Assembly: GCA_038134525.1 (NCBI GenBank)
Contig: JAYPVI010000012.1
Span: 1 to 64,000, forward strand
Origin: GCA-002727735 sp038134525
GTDB lineage: Bacteria; Bacteroidota; Bacteroidia; Flavobacteriales_D; Parvicellaceae
Direction: 5' to 3'
DNA: 64,000 nucleotides
Position 1 is the stretch's first letter; each line of letters opens with the position of its first letter. This document shows positions 45,102-54,063 of this stretch, in pieces. The notes under the pieces were generated by a model. It ran no database searches. It was given only the letters and a program-made list of their open reading frames with translations, and was not told the DNA's origin. The position numbers were made by a program, and so were the translations under genes.

Positions 45102-46514
45102 ATGTCAGATATTAAATTTGGTACTGATGGATGGAGAGCCATAATTGCAGATAAATTCACCGTAGAAAATGTAGCGAGAATCACCACTGCTACAGGAACT
45201 TGGATCAAAAATAATTTTGAGGATAATTTAAGCGTAGTCATTGGCCATGATTGCCGATTTGCAGGAAGTTTATTTATGGAAACCGCTACTAAAGTCTTGG
45301 TGTCACAAGGAATAAAAGTATACCAAGCGAATAGTATAATCACTACTCCAATGATTTCATTAGCAGCTAAAGAATTAAATGCTGCAATTGGTATTGTGCT
45401 TACAGCTAGCCATAATCCACCATCATATAATGGTTTTAAATTAAAAGGACACTATGGTGGACCTCTTACTTCAGATAAAATTGCTGAAGTAGAAGAATTA
45501 ATTCCACTAAAAAATAATATAAATTTAAGTGAGATTAATCTTTCAGAAATGGAAGAAAAAAACTTGTTAGAATATGTAGATTTAGAAGTCATGTATATGG
45601 ATAAAATAAAGGCTTCTTTTGATCTAGATGCTATCAAACATTCAGGACTTCGTTTCGCATATGACGCTATGTATGGTGCAGGTCAATTCGTAATGAAAAA
45701 ATTATTTCCTGATATGTCTTTTTTGCACTGTGAATATAACCCATCTTTTAATGGACAAGCACCAGAGCCTATAGCAAAAAATCTAAATCCGTTTTCAGAA
45801 TTTATAAAAAATGATGGGCAAATTGCTGCTGGTTTAGCAACTGATGGAGATGCAGACAGAATTGGCCTATTTGATGAAAAAGGAGAATTTGTTGATTCTC
45901 ACCACATTCTACTGTTATTGCTACTGTATTTGCACAAATACAAATCCATGAATGGCAAAGTAGTAGTTGCTGCTTCTACTACACCAAGAGTAGTGAAATT
46001 AGCTGAATTGTGGGGATTAGAACACGATACAGTTCAAATTGGATTTAAACACATCGCTCAACAGATGATTAATGAAGATGTTCTTATTGGAGGTGAAGAA
46101 TCCGGAGGTATTGCCATAAAGGGGCACATTCCAGAAAGAGATGGTATATGGATGGGATTAGTCATTTTTGAATACATGGCTAAATCTGGTAAATCATTGA
46201 CATCTTTAATTAAGGAAATTTATGAATTAGTTGGTGAGTTCAAATATTGGAGAGACGACCTACATATTGATGAAGATTTGAAACAATCTATAGTGGAAAA
46301 ATGTCAAACTAATTCATTTAAATCTTTTGGGAAATACATAGTACAAAAAGTAGACACCACTGATGGATATAAATTTATTCTTAGTCAGGATGAATGGTTA
46401 ATGATAAGACCTTCAGGAACTGAACCTGTTCTAAGATGCTATGCAGAAGGTAAAACACTTGAAAACGCTAAAGATATATTAGCCTCATGTAAGATGACTA
46501 TTGGGGTGGATTAA
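45102..46514 (+). CDS. Phosphoglucomutase/phosphomannomutase family enzyme
   Basis: 470 residues of the alpha-D-phosphohexomutase superfamily. The phosphoserine loop is LTASHNPPSYNGFKLKG near 108, the metal loop DGDADRIGL near 250, the sugar loop GGEESGGIAIKGH near 335 and the phosphate-binding loop RPSGTEPVLRCYAEG near the end. The start IKFGTDGWRAIIADKFT is usual for a Bacteroidota subgroup of uncertain preference (glucose-, mannose- or glucosamine-phosphate). It shares TTAA with the convergent DUF4139 gene. Confidence 0.93.
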   Translation: MSDIKFGTDGWRAIIADKFTVENVARITTATGTWIKNNFEDNLSVVIGHDCRFAGSLFMETATKVLVSQGIKVYQANSIITTPMISLAAKELNAAIGIVLTASHNPPSYNGFKLKGHYGGPLTSDKIAEVEELIPLKNNINLSEINLSEMEEKNLLEYVDLEVMYMDKIKASFDLDAIKHSGLRFAYDAMYGAGQFVMKKLFPDMSFLHCEYNPSFNGQAPEPIAKNLNPFSEFIKNDGQIAAGLATDGDADRIGLFDEKGEFVDSHHILLLLLLYLHKYKSMNGKVVVAASTTPRVVKLAELWGLEHDTVQIGFKHIAQQMINEDVLIGGEESGGIAIKGHIPERDGIWMGLVIFEYMAKSGKSLTSLIKEIYELVGEFKYWRDDLHIDEDLKQSIVEKCQTNSFKSFGKYIVQKVDTTDGYKFILSQDEWLMIRPSGTEPVLRCYAEGKTLENAKDILASCKMTIGVD

Positions 46515-48169
46515 AGTCCAATAACACGTTCATCCTCAGGGTATTTTATGGTGTACGTGAAATTTTTGGTTGTAGAAGTATTTGGCTCTAAATCAATTAA
46601 CCAAGTCAACTTACCCTTGTTTTTATCATATATTGCCTCACTAGATTCTACCAATTCTACATCAATAGATTTGTCATCTGAAACGGGTATTTGATCAACT
46701 AGTTTTACTGTAATTTTTGATGATTTATTATTTTTCAATGTAATTTCAAATGATCTTTCTTGTTTTACTTTATCGCTGATTTTAGTTTCTGAAGAAAACT
46801 TTTTCAATGGCTTTCTTGTTGTTAAAATAGATAAATCTCGACTTAAAGAAAGATCTATTGTATTTTCAGTAGATAATGGGTCTAAATAAGTTCGACCTAT
46901 AGATTTCCCTTCAAAATAAACTTGAGCACTTCCAGCGAGAAAATTTTGTTCAGCTATTGAATTAAAATGACACATTAAAAAGACATCTTTATCTAATTTT
47001 GGATATGCAAAATAATCATATGTTGCAGGTAAGTTAATTTTCTGAATCTCAATAAAAATAGATTTAGAGGAGGATGAAATAGAGTAGGGCAATGCAATAT
47101 CATACTGGATTTGTGTGCCACTAAAATCAACTGTAGTGAAAGCTGCAGATGTTTCAGCATAACCTATGTCATCATCCATAGCCATTTCCATATCTACAGA
47201 TGCCCCTGCATCTTCACTTGAATAATTATCATATCGAGGATTTGATGAAGTTTGCACTTCTGCAAATTTGTTCCTTACATTTCTACGTACAGTAAGATAA
47301 TCTGTATTAAACACAGGAGCTTTATTGGATTGATTGAGATTACCTGTAGACAAGGAAACAGTTACATTTTTCCATTGTTCATTTGTGTTTTGATAAATTT
47401 CAGCCTTATAGGTAATGTCAACTGGTGAATTCATCTTTTCTATTCTTAAATCAAAACAAGGCTTCCAGCCAGCTCTATCGTTAATATTATAACTTAATTC
47501 GTAATCTACTTTCAATTCTTCTTTACTAGTAATTTGGACAACCACATTACTAAATTGATTTTTAACTCTGGCGTTTAAGGACCGTATTTGGGATTGAATA
47601 TTTGCAATAGTTTGATTTATGTCAATGATTTTTTTATTTGTTGTTGATATTTTTTCTTCAATATCAAGCATTCTTTCTCTAAAAAAATCAGAAAGATCCA
47701 TCAAGTCATCAATGACAAATTCTTTAGATAATTTTAATACAGACTTATTTTCGTTTAATAGATCCTTTTCTTCATTATAAACAAGTAAAGATACTTGTTC
47801 AAGTCTTAGTTTTTCATTCGTACTTTCTAGACTATCTTTTAACAGTTTCACTTCATCAGTCATATGGTTTTTGATACCTAGGTAATTCATTTCTTTTCCA
47901 ACAGAATTAATAATGACTTTTGACGATTTAATAACAAACTGTATAGATTCATTAGATAAATAAGGGGAGAGCTCTTGAATATAGATAGTATTATCCCCTT
48001 TTTTAAGATCTAATTTTCCTAATCGTTTAACGTTCACTCCCTTATTGAATACCGTTACATTTTTAATATTTGATGTTGTTACCACCTTATTTCCAAAAAC
48101 TTGTAGAGTTATAAAGAAAAAGTTAATGGATATGATTGTAAATAGGTTAATTATTTTTTTCATCTTCAT
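46511..48169 (-). CDS. DUF4139 protein of the mucoidy inhibitor MuiA family
   Basis: 552 residues with a signal peptide (about 1-27). The N-terminal DUF4140-like domain carries VTVFNKGVNVKRLGKLDLKKG and NTIYIQELSPYLSNESIQF, followed by a coiled coil (about 95-200). The DUF4139 domain has VDYELSYNINDRAGWKPCFDLR and ends SKITVKLVDQIPVS and GKLTWLIDLEPN. Exported, function unknown; the MuiA name is historical. The first codons MKMKK offer two starts 6 bp apart. Confidence 0.9.
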   Translation of the reverse strand: MKMKKIINLFTIISINFFFITLQVFGNKVVTTSNIKNVTVFNKGVNVKRLGKLDLKKGDNTIYIQELSPYLSNESIQFVIKSSKVIINSVGKEMNYLGIKNHMTDEVKLLKDSLESTNEKLRLEQVSLLVYNEEKDLLNENKSVLKLSKEFVIDDLMDLSDFFRERMLDIEEKISTTNKKIIDINQTIANIQSQIRSLNARVKNQFSNVVVQITSKEELKVDYELSYNINDRAGWKPCFDLRIEKMNSPVDITYKAEIYQNTNEQWKNVTVSLSTGNLNQSNKAPVFNTDYLTVRRNVRNKFAEVQTSSNPRYDNYSSEDAGASVDMEMAMDDDIGYAETSAAFTTVDFSGTQIQYDIALPYSISSSSKSIFIEIQKINLPATYDYFAYPKLDKDVFLMCHFNSIAEQNFLAGSAQVYFEGKSIGRTYLDPLSTENTIDLSLSRDLSILTTRKPLKKFSSETKISDKVKQERSFEITLKNNKSSKITVKLVDQIPVSDDKSIDVELVESSEAIYDKNKGKLTWLIDLEPNTSTTKNFTYTIKYPEDERVIGL

Positions 48170-48187
48170 AATTTAAAATGTTACAAA

Positions 48188-48195
48188 CAAAGTTA
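48188..48195 (-). promoter_or_regulatory. -7 promoter element of the DUF4139 gene
   Basis: Minus-strand TAACTTTG, matching TAnnTTTG, 18 nt before the ATG at 48169, in the 59-bp divergent space with surE. Confidence 0.4.
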
Positions 48196-48228
48196 GTGCC
48201 AAATTTTAATAATAATTAATTTAGTTGA

Positions 48229-49002
48229 ATGTCTAAACCACTTATTTTAATAACAAACGATGATGGATACAAAGCAAAAGGTATTTCATCATTGGTTAAT
48301 GCCGTTAAAGATTTTGGTGAAATTTTGATTGTTGCACCTGATAAACCACAATCTGGAATGGGTCACGCCATTACGGTAAACGAACCAATAAGATGTTACG
48401 AAACAACTCAATTTAAAAATATTAAGGCTTATTGCTGTACAGGAACGCCTGTTGATTGCATAAAAATGGGTATATATTTGTTAAAAGGAAGAAAACCAGA
48501 TTATATATTATCTGGGATTAATCATGGTTCAAATGTAAGTACTAATGTGCTGTATTCTGGTACAATGTCTGCGGCAGTAGAAGGAGCACTAGAAGGTATT
48601 CCAAGTATTGGATTTTCTCTAACAAGTTATGATCCTGATGCTAATTTTAACCCTTCGATTAAATTCATTAGAAGTATTTTTAATACAGTGATGAAAAATA
48701 ACCTTAAACTAGGCACTTGTCTTAATGTAAATATTCCAGCTATAGACGAAGATGAAATTAAGGGAATTAAAGTATGTAAACAAGGAAGAGCATTCTGGGA
48801 TGATACATTTGATCAAAGAGCTGACCCTTTTGGAAATAAATATTATTGGCTAACAGGCTCTTTTGGATCTAAAGAAAATGACAATAATTCAGATATTTAT
48901 TATCTTGAAAACAACTTTATCACAGTAGTGCCCACTCAATTTGATATGACATGTTATGAATCAGTAAAAGAAATCAATAAATGGAAATTAGATGAGATAT
49001 AG
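48229..49002 (+). CDS. surE: 5'/3'-nucleotidase SurE
   Basis: 257 residues. ILITNDDGYKAKGISSLV holds the Asp-Asp metal ligands, PDKPQSGMGHAIT and GTPVDCIKMGIY the substrate loop, and SGINHGSNVSTNVLYSGTM the remaining ligands. SurE removes phosphate from nucleoside monophosphates and short polyphosphate in stationary phase. It overlaps the next membrane-protein gene by 11 bp and heads a surE - small protein - lpxB operon. Confidence 0.97.
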   Translation: MSKPLILITNDDGYKAKGISSLVNAVKDFGEILIVAPDKPQSGMGHAITVNEPIRCYETTQFKNIKAYCCTGTPVDCIKMGIYLLKGRKPDYILSGINHGSNVSTNVLYSGTMSAAVEGALEGIPSIGFSLTSYDPDANFNPSIKFIRSIFNTVMKNNLKLGTCLNVNIPAIDEDEIKGIKVCKQGRAFWDDTFDQRADPFGNKYYWLTGSFGSKENDNNSDIYYLENNFITVVPTQFDMTCYESVKEINKWKLDEI

Positions 49003-49330
49003 TTGGACATTAAAATGGAATAAATTTAAATATGGATTAATAGCTGGATTTATTAGTCCTGTTATAGGTTTTTTAATTGCCTATTTAGTGATAGGAAATA
49101 AATTATCATTTTCACAGTTTACATTCTATTTTTTTGGTGAGGTAAATACCAATAGCCTCGTTTCTGAAATTTATTTAGAAATGAGACAAAACACGCTAAT
49201 GTTTTGTTTGTTAGTAAATATGCTGATTTTCTACTTTTCATTTTTTATTTTCAAGATTGATCAATTTTCTAAAGGCATAGTAGGCTTAACACTACTATGG
49301 GCAGCCATCTCCATGTTATTTATTAATTAA
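48992..49330 (+). CDS. Small membrane protein of unknown function
   Basis: 112 residues with three hydrophobic segments: about 13-33 (GLIAGFISPVIGFLIAYLVI), 68-85 and 93-110. The N-terminus is basic, SWTLKWNKFKYG. It overlaps surE by 11 bp and its stop overlaps the lpxB start by one base (TAATG), so it is translated as part of this operon. I recognise no family; a link to lipid A synthesis is only suggested by place. Confidence 0.8.
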   Translation: MRYSWTLKWNKFKYGLIAGFISPVIGFLIAYLVIGNKLSFSQFTFYFFGEVNTNSLVSEIYLEMRQNTLMFCLLVNMLIFYFSFFIFKIDQFSKGIVGLTLLWAAISMLFIN

Positions 49331-50460
49331 TGAAGTATTATCTCATTGCCGGTGAAGCATCTGGAGATCTTTATGGGTCACAGTTAATAAATGAAATTAA
49401 GATTATAGATCAAGATGCAAAATTTAAGTGTTGGGGTGGTGATTTAATAAAAGGGCAGGGGTGTGACCTTGTAAAACATTATAAAGATCATAATTATATG
49501 GGATTTTTAGAGGTAATTGTAAATCTTAAATCCATTATAAAAAATATCAACTTTTGCAAAAAAGATATTGTTGATTATGGTCCTGATGCACTTATTCTAA
49601 TTGATTTCCCAGGTTTTAATATGAGAATCGCCAAATATGTTAGAACAAAAACAAACATTCCTATCTTTTATTTTATTGCCCCACAAGTATGGGCTTGGAA
49701 AGAGAACAGATTAAAAAAAATTAAGAAATACATAGATAAATTATTTGTTATTCTTCCATTCGAAAAAAAATATTTTAATCATCATGGTATTGAAGTGAGT
49801 TATAACGGTCATCCGCTTGTTGAACACATTGATAGATTTATTGATGAAAAAGCCCTTAGTAAAGATGAATTCTACACCAAATACAACTTGGATCCCAAAA
49901 AAGAAAATATTATACTTCTACCAGGAAGTAGAAAACAAGAAATTGAAAAAAAATTACCTATTATGCTAAGTGCATGTAAGGGCAGAGAAGGGTTATTTAA
50001 CATCATTGTTGCAGGAATAAATCACTTAGAGAATCTTTACAAAAAGATAGCAACTGAAAGTAATATTAGCATCATTTACAATGACACTTATAACATATTG
50101 AATCATTCTAAAGTTGCTTTTGTCACTTCTGGGACCGCTACATTAGAAACCGCATTTTTTAATGTTCCACAAGTGGTATGTTATAAAAGTAGTTGGTTTT
50201 CCTATCAGATTGCTAAAAGATTAGTCAAAGTAAATTTCATATCTCTAGTAAATTTAATCCTTAATAAAGAATCTGTTAAAGAATTGATTCAAAGCGACTT
50301 AAATACAGATAACTTAAAAGTTAATTTAAGTTACATATTAGATAATCAGTCTACAAGGACTACTATTTTAAATGACTACAAAACCTTAAAACAATTATGC
50401 AGAGGAAAAAGCGTATCAAAACTTACTGCAATAGAAATGTTAAAAACTATAAGTAACTAA
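49330..50460 (+). CDS. lpxB: Lipid-A-disaccharide synthase
   Basis: 376 residues, family GT19. The start KYYLIAGEASGDLYGSQLI, PDALILIDFPGFNMRIAKYV, YFIAPQVWAWKENRLKKI and LLPGSRKQEIEKKLP are all LpxB hallmarks, with TSGTATLETAFFNVPQVVCY near 270. It joins UDP-diacylglucosamine and lipid X to make the lipid A disaccharide at the inner membrane. The start overlaps the previous stop by one base. Confidence 0.97.
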   Translation: MKYYLIAGEASGDLYGSQLINEIKIIDQDAKFKCWGGDLIKGQGCDLVKHYKDHNYMGFLEVIVNLKSIIKNINFCKKDIVDYGPDALILIDFPGFNMRIAKYVRTKTNIPIFYFIAPQVWAWKENRLKKIKKYIDKLFVILPFEKKYFNHHGIEVSYNGHPLVEHIDRFIDEKALSKDEFYTKYNLDPKKENIILLPGSRKQEIEKKLPIMLSACKGREGLFNIIVAGINHLENLYKKIATESNISIIYNDTYNILNHSKVAFVTSGTATLETAFFNVPQVVCYKSSWFSYQIAKRLVKVNFISLVNLILNKESVKELIQSDLNTDNLKVNLSYILDNQSTRTTILNDYKTLKQLCRGKSVSKLTAIEMLKTISN

Positions 50461-50484
50461 CATTAAATTCATTTTTATCGATTT

Positions 50485-50492
50485 TAAATTTG
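50485..50492 (+). promoter_or_regulatory. -7 promoter element of the SpoIID-domain gene
   Basis: TAAATTTG, matching TAnnTTTG, only 5 nt before the GTG start at 50498; a near-leaderless GTG-initiated mRNA is implied. Confidence 0.45.
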
Positions 50493-50497
50493 CATCC

Positions 50498-51664
50498 GTG
50501 ATTAGATTATTTTTATATATATTTTTTCTATTCAACTTTTATTTTGCTTACTCTTTGGAATTAAAAGTTGGATTATTCAGAAATGTAAGTCTAAATGCTG
50601 TAGAAATAGTTTCCACACATCAATATATACTTTCTGCTTCCAACAATGATTTTTTTGAAGAATTTGGTTCTAATTCTAAACTTTATCTAAAATCTAACAA
50701 CAATAAAGTTCAACTTAAATTAAATGATACAAGATTTGGTGAGTTTGACACTATTTACATAAATCAAATATCTAAAGACACCAGTATCTTTTCTATTACC
50801 GGAATGATGCCATACCTAAAACAAAGAAGTTATTACGGTGAACTAATGGTTTTTTCGAATAACGATAAATTAACTTTAGTTAATAAAGTGGATCTAGAAC
50901 AATATCTTATTGGTGTGTTGGAATCAGAAGTAGGTGTAGATCAAACGAAAGATTTTTATAAAGTTCACTCTATAATAAGTAGGACTTATGCTCTAAAAAA
51001 CCAATATAAGTTTATTCATGAAGGATTTAACTTAACAGACCTTGTTAATTGTCAAGTGTATAAAGGAAAAATGTACAAGCACCAAAAGATTATTGATGCT
51101 GTAAGAGAAACAAGAAATTTAATATTAGTTGATGAGAATATGGATTACATTACTGCAGCTTATTTTTCAAATAGTGGTGGTCAAACTAATAATGTAGAAG
51201 ATGTTTGGCTTAAAGCATTACCATATTTAAGAAGTATTTATGACCCATATTCAGTTCATGGTTATAATTATGAATGGGAAAAAACCATAAGTAAAAAAAG
51301 TTGGCTAGATTATTTACATACAAAATTTCAATTTCCAATAGATAATGCTTTAGCTGTAAATAGCGCATGTAATTTTAAACAAGAAATTAGACACAAATAC
51401 TTAATTGATTGGATGTATAGAATTCCATTAACACAGATAAGAAAAGATTGGAAATTAAAAAGTACTTATTTTAGTATTTTTGATAATGGTAATGATCAAC
51501 TAACACTCAAAGGTAAAGGATTTGGTCATGGAGTAGGATTATCACAAGAAGGTGCAATGAAAATGATTGATCTTGGTTATGATTTTTTAGACGTACTTCG
51601 TTTTTATTACACAGATGTTCATCTTATAGACAGGAGGATGAGAGATTTCTATCTTATTGATTAG
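50498..51664 (+). CDS. SpoIID/LytB domain protein
   Basis: 388 residues from GTG, with a signal peptide (about 1-20). The SpoIID core includes LVNKVDLEQYLIGVLESEVG, VHSIISRTYALKNQYKF, YFSNSGGQTNNVEDVW and GKGFGHGVGLSQEGAMKMIDLG. In Bacillus, SpoIID is a peptidoglycan lytic transglycosylase; Bacteroidota homologues are exported and presumably act on cell wall. The catalytic Glu in VLESEVG is present. It lies 37 bp after lpxB but seems to have its own promoter. Confidence 0.93.
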   Translation: MIRLFLYIFFLFNFYFAYSLELKVGLFRNVSLNAVEIVSTHQYILSASNNDFFEEFGSNSKLYLKSNNNKVQLKLNDTRFGEFDTIYINQISKDTSIFSITGMMPYLKQRSYYGELMVFSNNDKLTLVNKVDLEQYLIGVLESEVGVDQTKDFYKVHSIISRTYALKNQYKFIHEGFNLTDLVNCQVYKGKMYKHQKIIDAVRETRNLILVDENMDYITAAYFSNSGGQTNNVEDVWLKALPYLRSIYDPYSVHGYNYEWEKTISKKSWLDYLHTKFQFPIDNALAVNSACNFKQEIRHKYLIDWMYRIPLTQIRKDWKLKSTYFSIFDNGNDQLTLKGKGFGHGVGLSQEGAMKMIDLGYDFLDVLRFYYTDVHLIDRRMRDFYLID

Positions 51665-51752
51665 ACTAATCAATTTAAATAATAAGTTAACATAATATTA
51701 ATTATAAGACATTAAATTTGTGAAATAAGCCTTTAAATAAAGATGTTACTAT

Positions 51753-52919
51753 TTAAAATGTAAATGAAAAACCAATCATCCAAAATTCCATAAACTGAGT
51801 TGCTGCACCAGTTTTAATAATTTTCCAACCTTCATACTCACCAGGATCTGAAAAATAACCATCACCATTACTGTCTTTGGATACATAACTAACTACATAA
51901 TTATTAGCATTTGGATTATTATAATCAAAAAAATAATGATTGTCACCCGTTATGGGATCAGTTTCACCATTAGCCCTAGTTAAAAATATGGGTGTTATAC
52001 CATCAGATTGATATCTAGGAATTTTAATATCATGGTCATAAATGAGATATCCAGAAAATGTCACACTAAAGTATTTTGTGAATTTATACGTAATAAGCTG
52101 TTCCCAAGTAACATCAATATTCCCTGGTTTATTCAAATAATTACTAAACAACGATAAATCTGTCATTAGCGATAATTTCTTATTGTGAAATAAACTATCA
52201 TGTCTAAATAGAAAATTCACATACGTTCCTGCTTCATTTCTAAACTTTTGACCAGGTTTAAGGCCAAAAACTCCTACTCTTGACAAAGAATCATCTAAAA
52301 CAATGGTAGATTTAATTGTTAAAGGAGAAAAATAGGCTGTTAAATAATTATTAGCATGGTAATCAAACCCAAAACCAGTAATAGGATAAACTGGAGCGAA
52401 AAAGTTGTCCATATAGTTTTTATTTAACATATCTTCCTCTGTAAAATATCCGTACGTGAATTGGGTTCTAAAATTGAATAAAATGGAATAATCCCATAAA
52501 TGCGGAGTTCTTCTAGAAAATTTTGAAGTCATTTCTAATCTATCATCATTTTTCCACCAAGGCGTATTTGAAAAATTTCCATAAGATGACTTCATAATAC
52601 CGAAGGACATTCCAATAAAGTTATTCCAATGAAATTTATTGTGCCTGTAATCAAACCAAAGATCTGCCAATCCATGTAATTCTAAATAGTTCATCCCCCC
52701 TGCTGACCAATTATACAAAGCCGTTCTATTTGCACCAAAATAAATAACGGCATTATTATCCCAGTAAATTGAGTCGTTAGTGAGTTCGTAAGTCTTATTC
52801 TCAACATATTCTTTGTTGTTTTCACTTTTTTGTGAAAAAAAATGAGATGAACAAATAAGTAAAAAAACAGTGAAATTTAAATATCTTAAGATCTTTTCTT
52901 TATTATTTATAAGTGTCAT
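51753..52919 (-). CDS. DUF3078 outer-membrane protein
   Basis: 388 residues from ATG 52919 (an ATG five codons earlier, 52934, is in frame). The signal peptide ends near SHFFSQ. The DUF3078 pattern is clear: YFGANRTALYNWSAGGMNYLELHGLADLW and WHNFIG-like (HWNNFIGMSFGIMKSS), RFRTQ-like barrel strands, and the final EFWMIGFSFTF ending in Phe as outer-membrane barrels do. The function is unknown. Upstream lies a 21-bp duplication carrying the alternative start. Confidence 0.87.
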   Translation of the reverse strand: MTLINNKEKILRYLNFTVFLLICSSHFFSQKSENNKEYVENKTYELTNDSIYWDNNAVIYFGANRTALYNWSAGGMNYLELHGLADLWFDYRHNKFHWNNFIGMSFGIMKSSYGNFSNTPWWKNDDRLEMTSKFSRRTPHLWDYSILFNFRTQFTYGYFTEEDMLNKNYMDNFFAPVYPITGFGFDYHANNYLTAYFSPLTIKSTIVLDDSLSRVGVFGLKPGQKFRNEAGTYVNFLFRHDSLFHNKKLSLMTDLSLFSNYLNKPGNIDVTWEQLITYKFTKYFSVTFSGYLIYDHDIKIPRYQSDGITPIFLTRANGETDPITGDNHYFFDYNNPNANNYVVSYVSKDSNGDGYFSDPGEYEGWKIIKTGAATQFMEFWMIGFSFTF

Positions 52920-52923
52920 AATT

Positions 52924-52955
52924 ACATTCGTCATTTAAAATGTGACATTCGTCAT
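52924..52955. repeat. Two exact 11-bp direct repeats 21 bp apart at the DUF3078 start
   Basis: ACATTCGTCAT occurs at 52924-52934 and 52945-52955. On the minus strand each copy is ATGACGAATGT, and the 21-bp period is both two helical turns and seven codons. The first copy opens the frame MTNVTF-stop; the stop abuts the ATG of the second copy, which starts MTNVIMTL. It may be an operator, a leader peptide or a start-codon duplication. Confidence 0.6.
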
Positions 52956-53028
52956 AAATAAGGGTTAATATTACTCTCGAACCGCTTTTTTGTGTTTACT
53001 TTGCTAATATATCTAAACTGTAAACATT

Positions 53029-53855
53029 ATGAAAAATTTATTTTTATCAATTATCTTAACAAGTGCTTGCTTCATGGGGTATGGACAAGTAAAGGGACCT
53101 GACAAAGGCGAAAAAGTATCCAACACTCCTACTGTAGACAGAGCTGCAAGACCTGGAGGACCAGAAGGAATTGAAAAACCAGTTGAAAAAGTAAGACCAA
53201 ATAACGACCCTTCTTCAGCCGCTCCTGATAGAAGTCAGAGACCTCAAAGTCAATTAGAGAGAGAAACTCCTTCTAAAGAAAGAGGACAAAGACCTCAAAG
53301 TCAATTAGAGAGAGAAACTCCTTCAAAAGAAAGAGGACAAAGACCTCAAAGTCAATTAGAGAGAGAAACTCCTTCAAAAGAAAGAGGACAAAGACCTCAA
53401 AGTCAATTAGAAAGAGAAATGCCTTCTAAAGNNNNNNNNNNNNNNNNNNNNNNNNNNNNNNNNNNNNNNNNNNNNNNNNNNNNNNNNNNNNNNNNNNNNN
53501 NNNNNNNNNNNNNNNNNNNNNNNNNNNNNNNAAAGAAAGAGGACAAAGACCTCAAAGTCAATTAGAAAGAGAAATGCCTTCTAAAGAAAGAGGACAAAGT
53601 CCACAAAGTCAATTAGATAAAGAACGTCCAACTTCAAATGCGAAAACTGGATCAGTAAAACCACCAGTAACTAGCAATTCTACAGATGATTCATTTTGCA
53701 ACGGGTGGAGAGATGGCTACATTAAAGAATGGAATGCTAAGTCTGATGAAGCTGTTATTCCTAGAGTACCACCATGTGAAGAAAATCCAAAACTAGAAGG
53801 ATATAAGAATGGTTATAAAGCGGGCATGAAAAAAGCACAGTTAGATAAATTATAA
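53029..53855 (+). CDS. Secreted 17-residue tandem-repeat protein, interrupted by an assembly gap
   Basis: The signal peptide spans about 1-19 (ending MGYGQ). A Pro-rich lead is followed by tandem copies of a 17-residue unit, QRPQSQLERETPSKERG, of which three full and one partial copies precede a 100-N gap and one full plus one divergent copy follow it. The unit carries balanced charge and is probably disordered. After the gap the frame continues as a C-terminal domain with FCNGWRDGYIKEWN, PRVPPCEENP and YKNGYKAGMKKA, a paired G-[WY]-K/R-x-G-Y pattern. The frame shift across the gap is an artefact of its arbitrary length. A terminator follows. Confidence 0.8.
53236..53645 (+). repeat. 51-bp in-frame tandem repeat
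   Basis: Units begin at 53236, 53287, 53338 and 53389 and, after the gap, at 53544 and 53595. The first four are nearly identical (a few synonymous changes and one Thr to Met), showing recent expansion or homogenisation. The unit from 53595 is diverged (QSPQSQLDKERPTS). Confidence 0.9.
53432..53531. other. Assembly gap of exactly 100 N
   Basis: A run of 100 N is a conventional placeholder for unknown length, not a measured size. It falls inside the 51-bp tandem repeat, where short reads would fail to assemble. Confidence 0.98.
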
Positions 53856-53878
53856 ACTACTTAAATTGTGTTTATATG

Positions 53879-53907
53879 AGCCTCCTTTTAAAGGAGGCTT
53901 TTTTTTT
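53879..53907 (+). terminator. Intrinsic terminator of the repeat-protein gene
   Basis: AGCCTCCTTT pairs with AAAGGAGGCT, followed by a run of T, 24 bp after the stop codon. The remaining about 155 bp to the TonB receptor stop at 54064 show nothing else I can assign. Confidence 0.9.
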
Positions 53908-54063
53908 ATTTGAGAACATATTACTAAACAATCTAACATTCAAAAATTGTAATAACTTACCAAAACACCAATTACAGTTCAATAATATCTATACTATTAA
54001 GATTCATTCAAGATAGATTTTGATATGTCATTAAAATAATAACTTGATACTCCATCTTTATAT

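Noticed and set aside
53432..53565. Apparent frameshift and new C-terminus after the N run in the repeat protein
   Set aside because: Caused by the arbitrary 100-N gap length; the repeat continues in phase in another frame.
53236..53645. CRISPR-like array at the 51-bp repeats
   Set aside because: Units are contiguous with no unique spacers, keep an open reading frame and have no cas genes nearby.
53908..54063. Possible gene remnant between the repeat-protein terminator and the TonB receptor
   Set aside because: AT-rich sequence with frequent stops in all frames and no recognisable motif.
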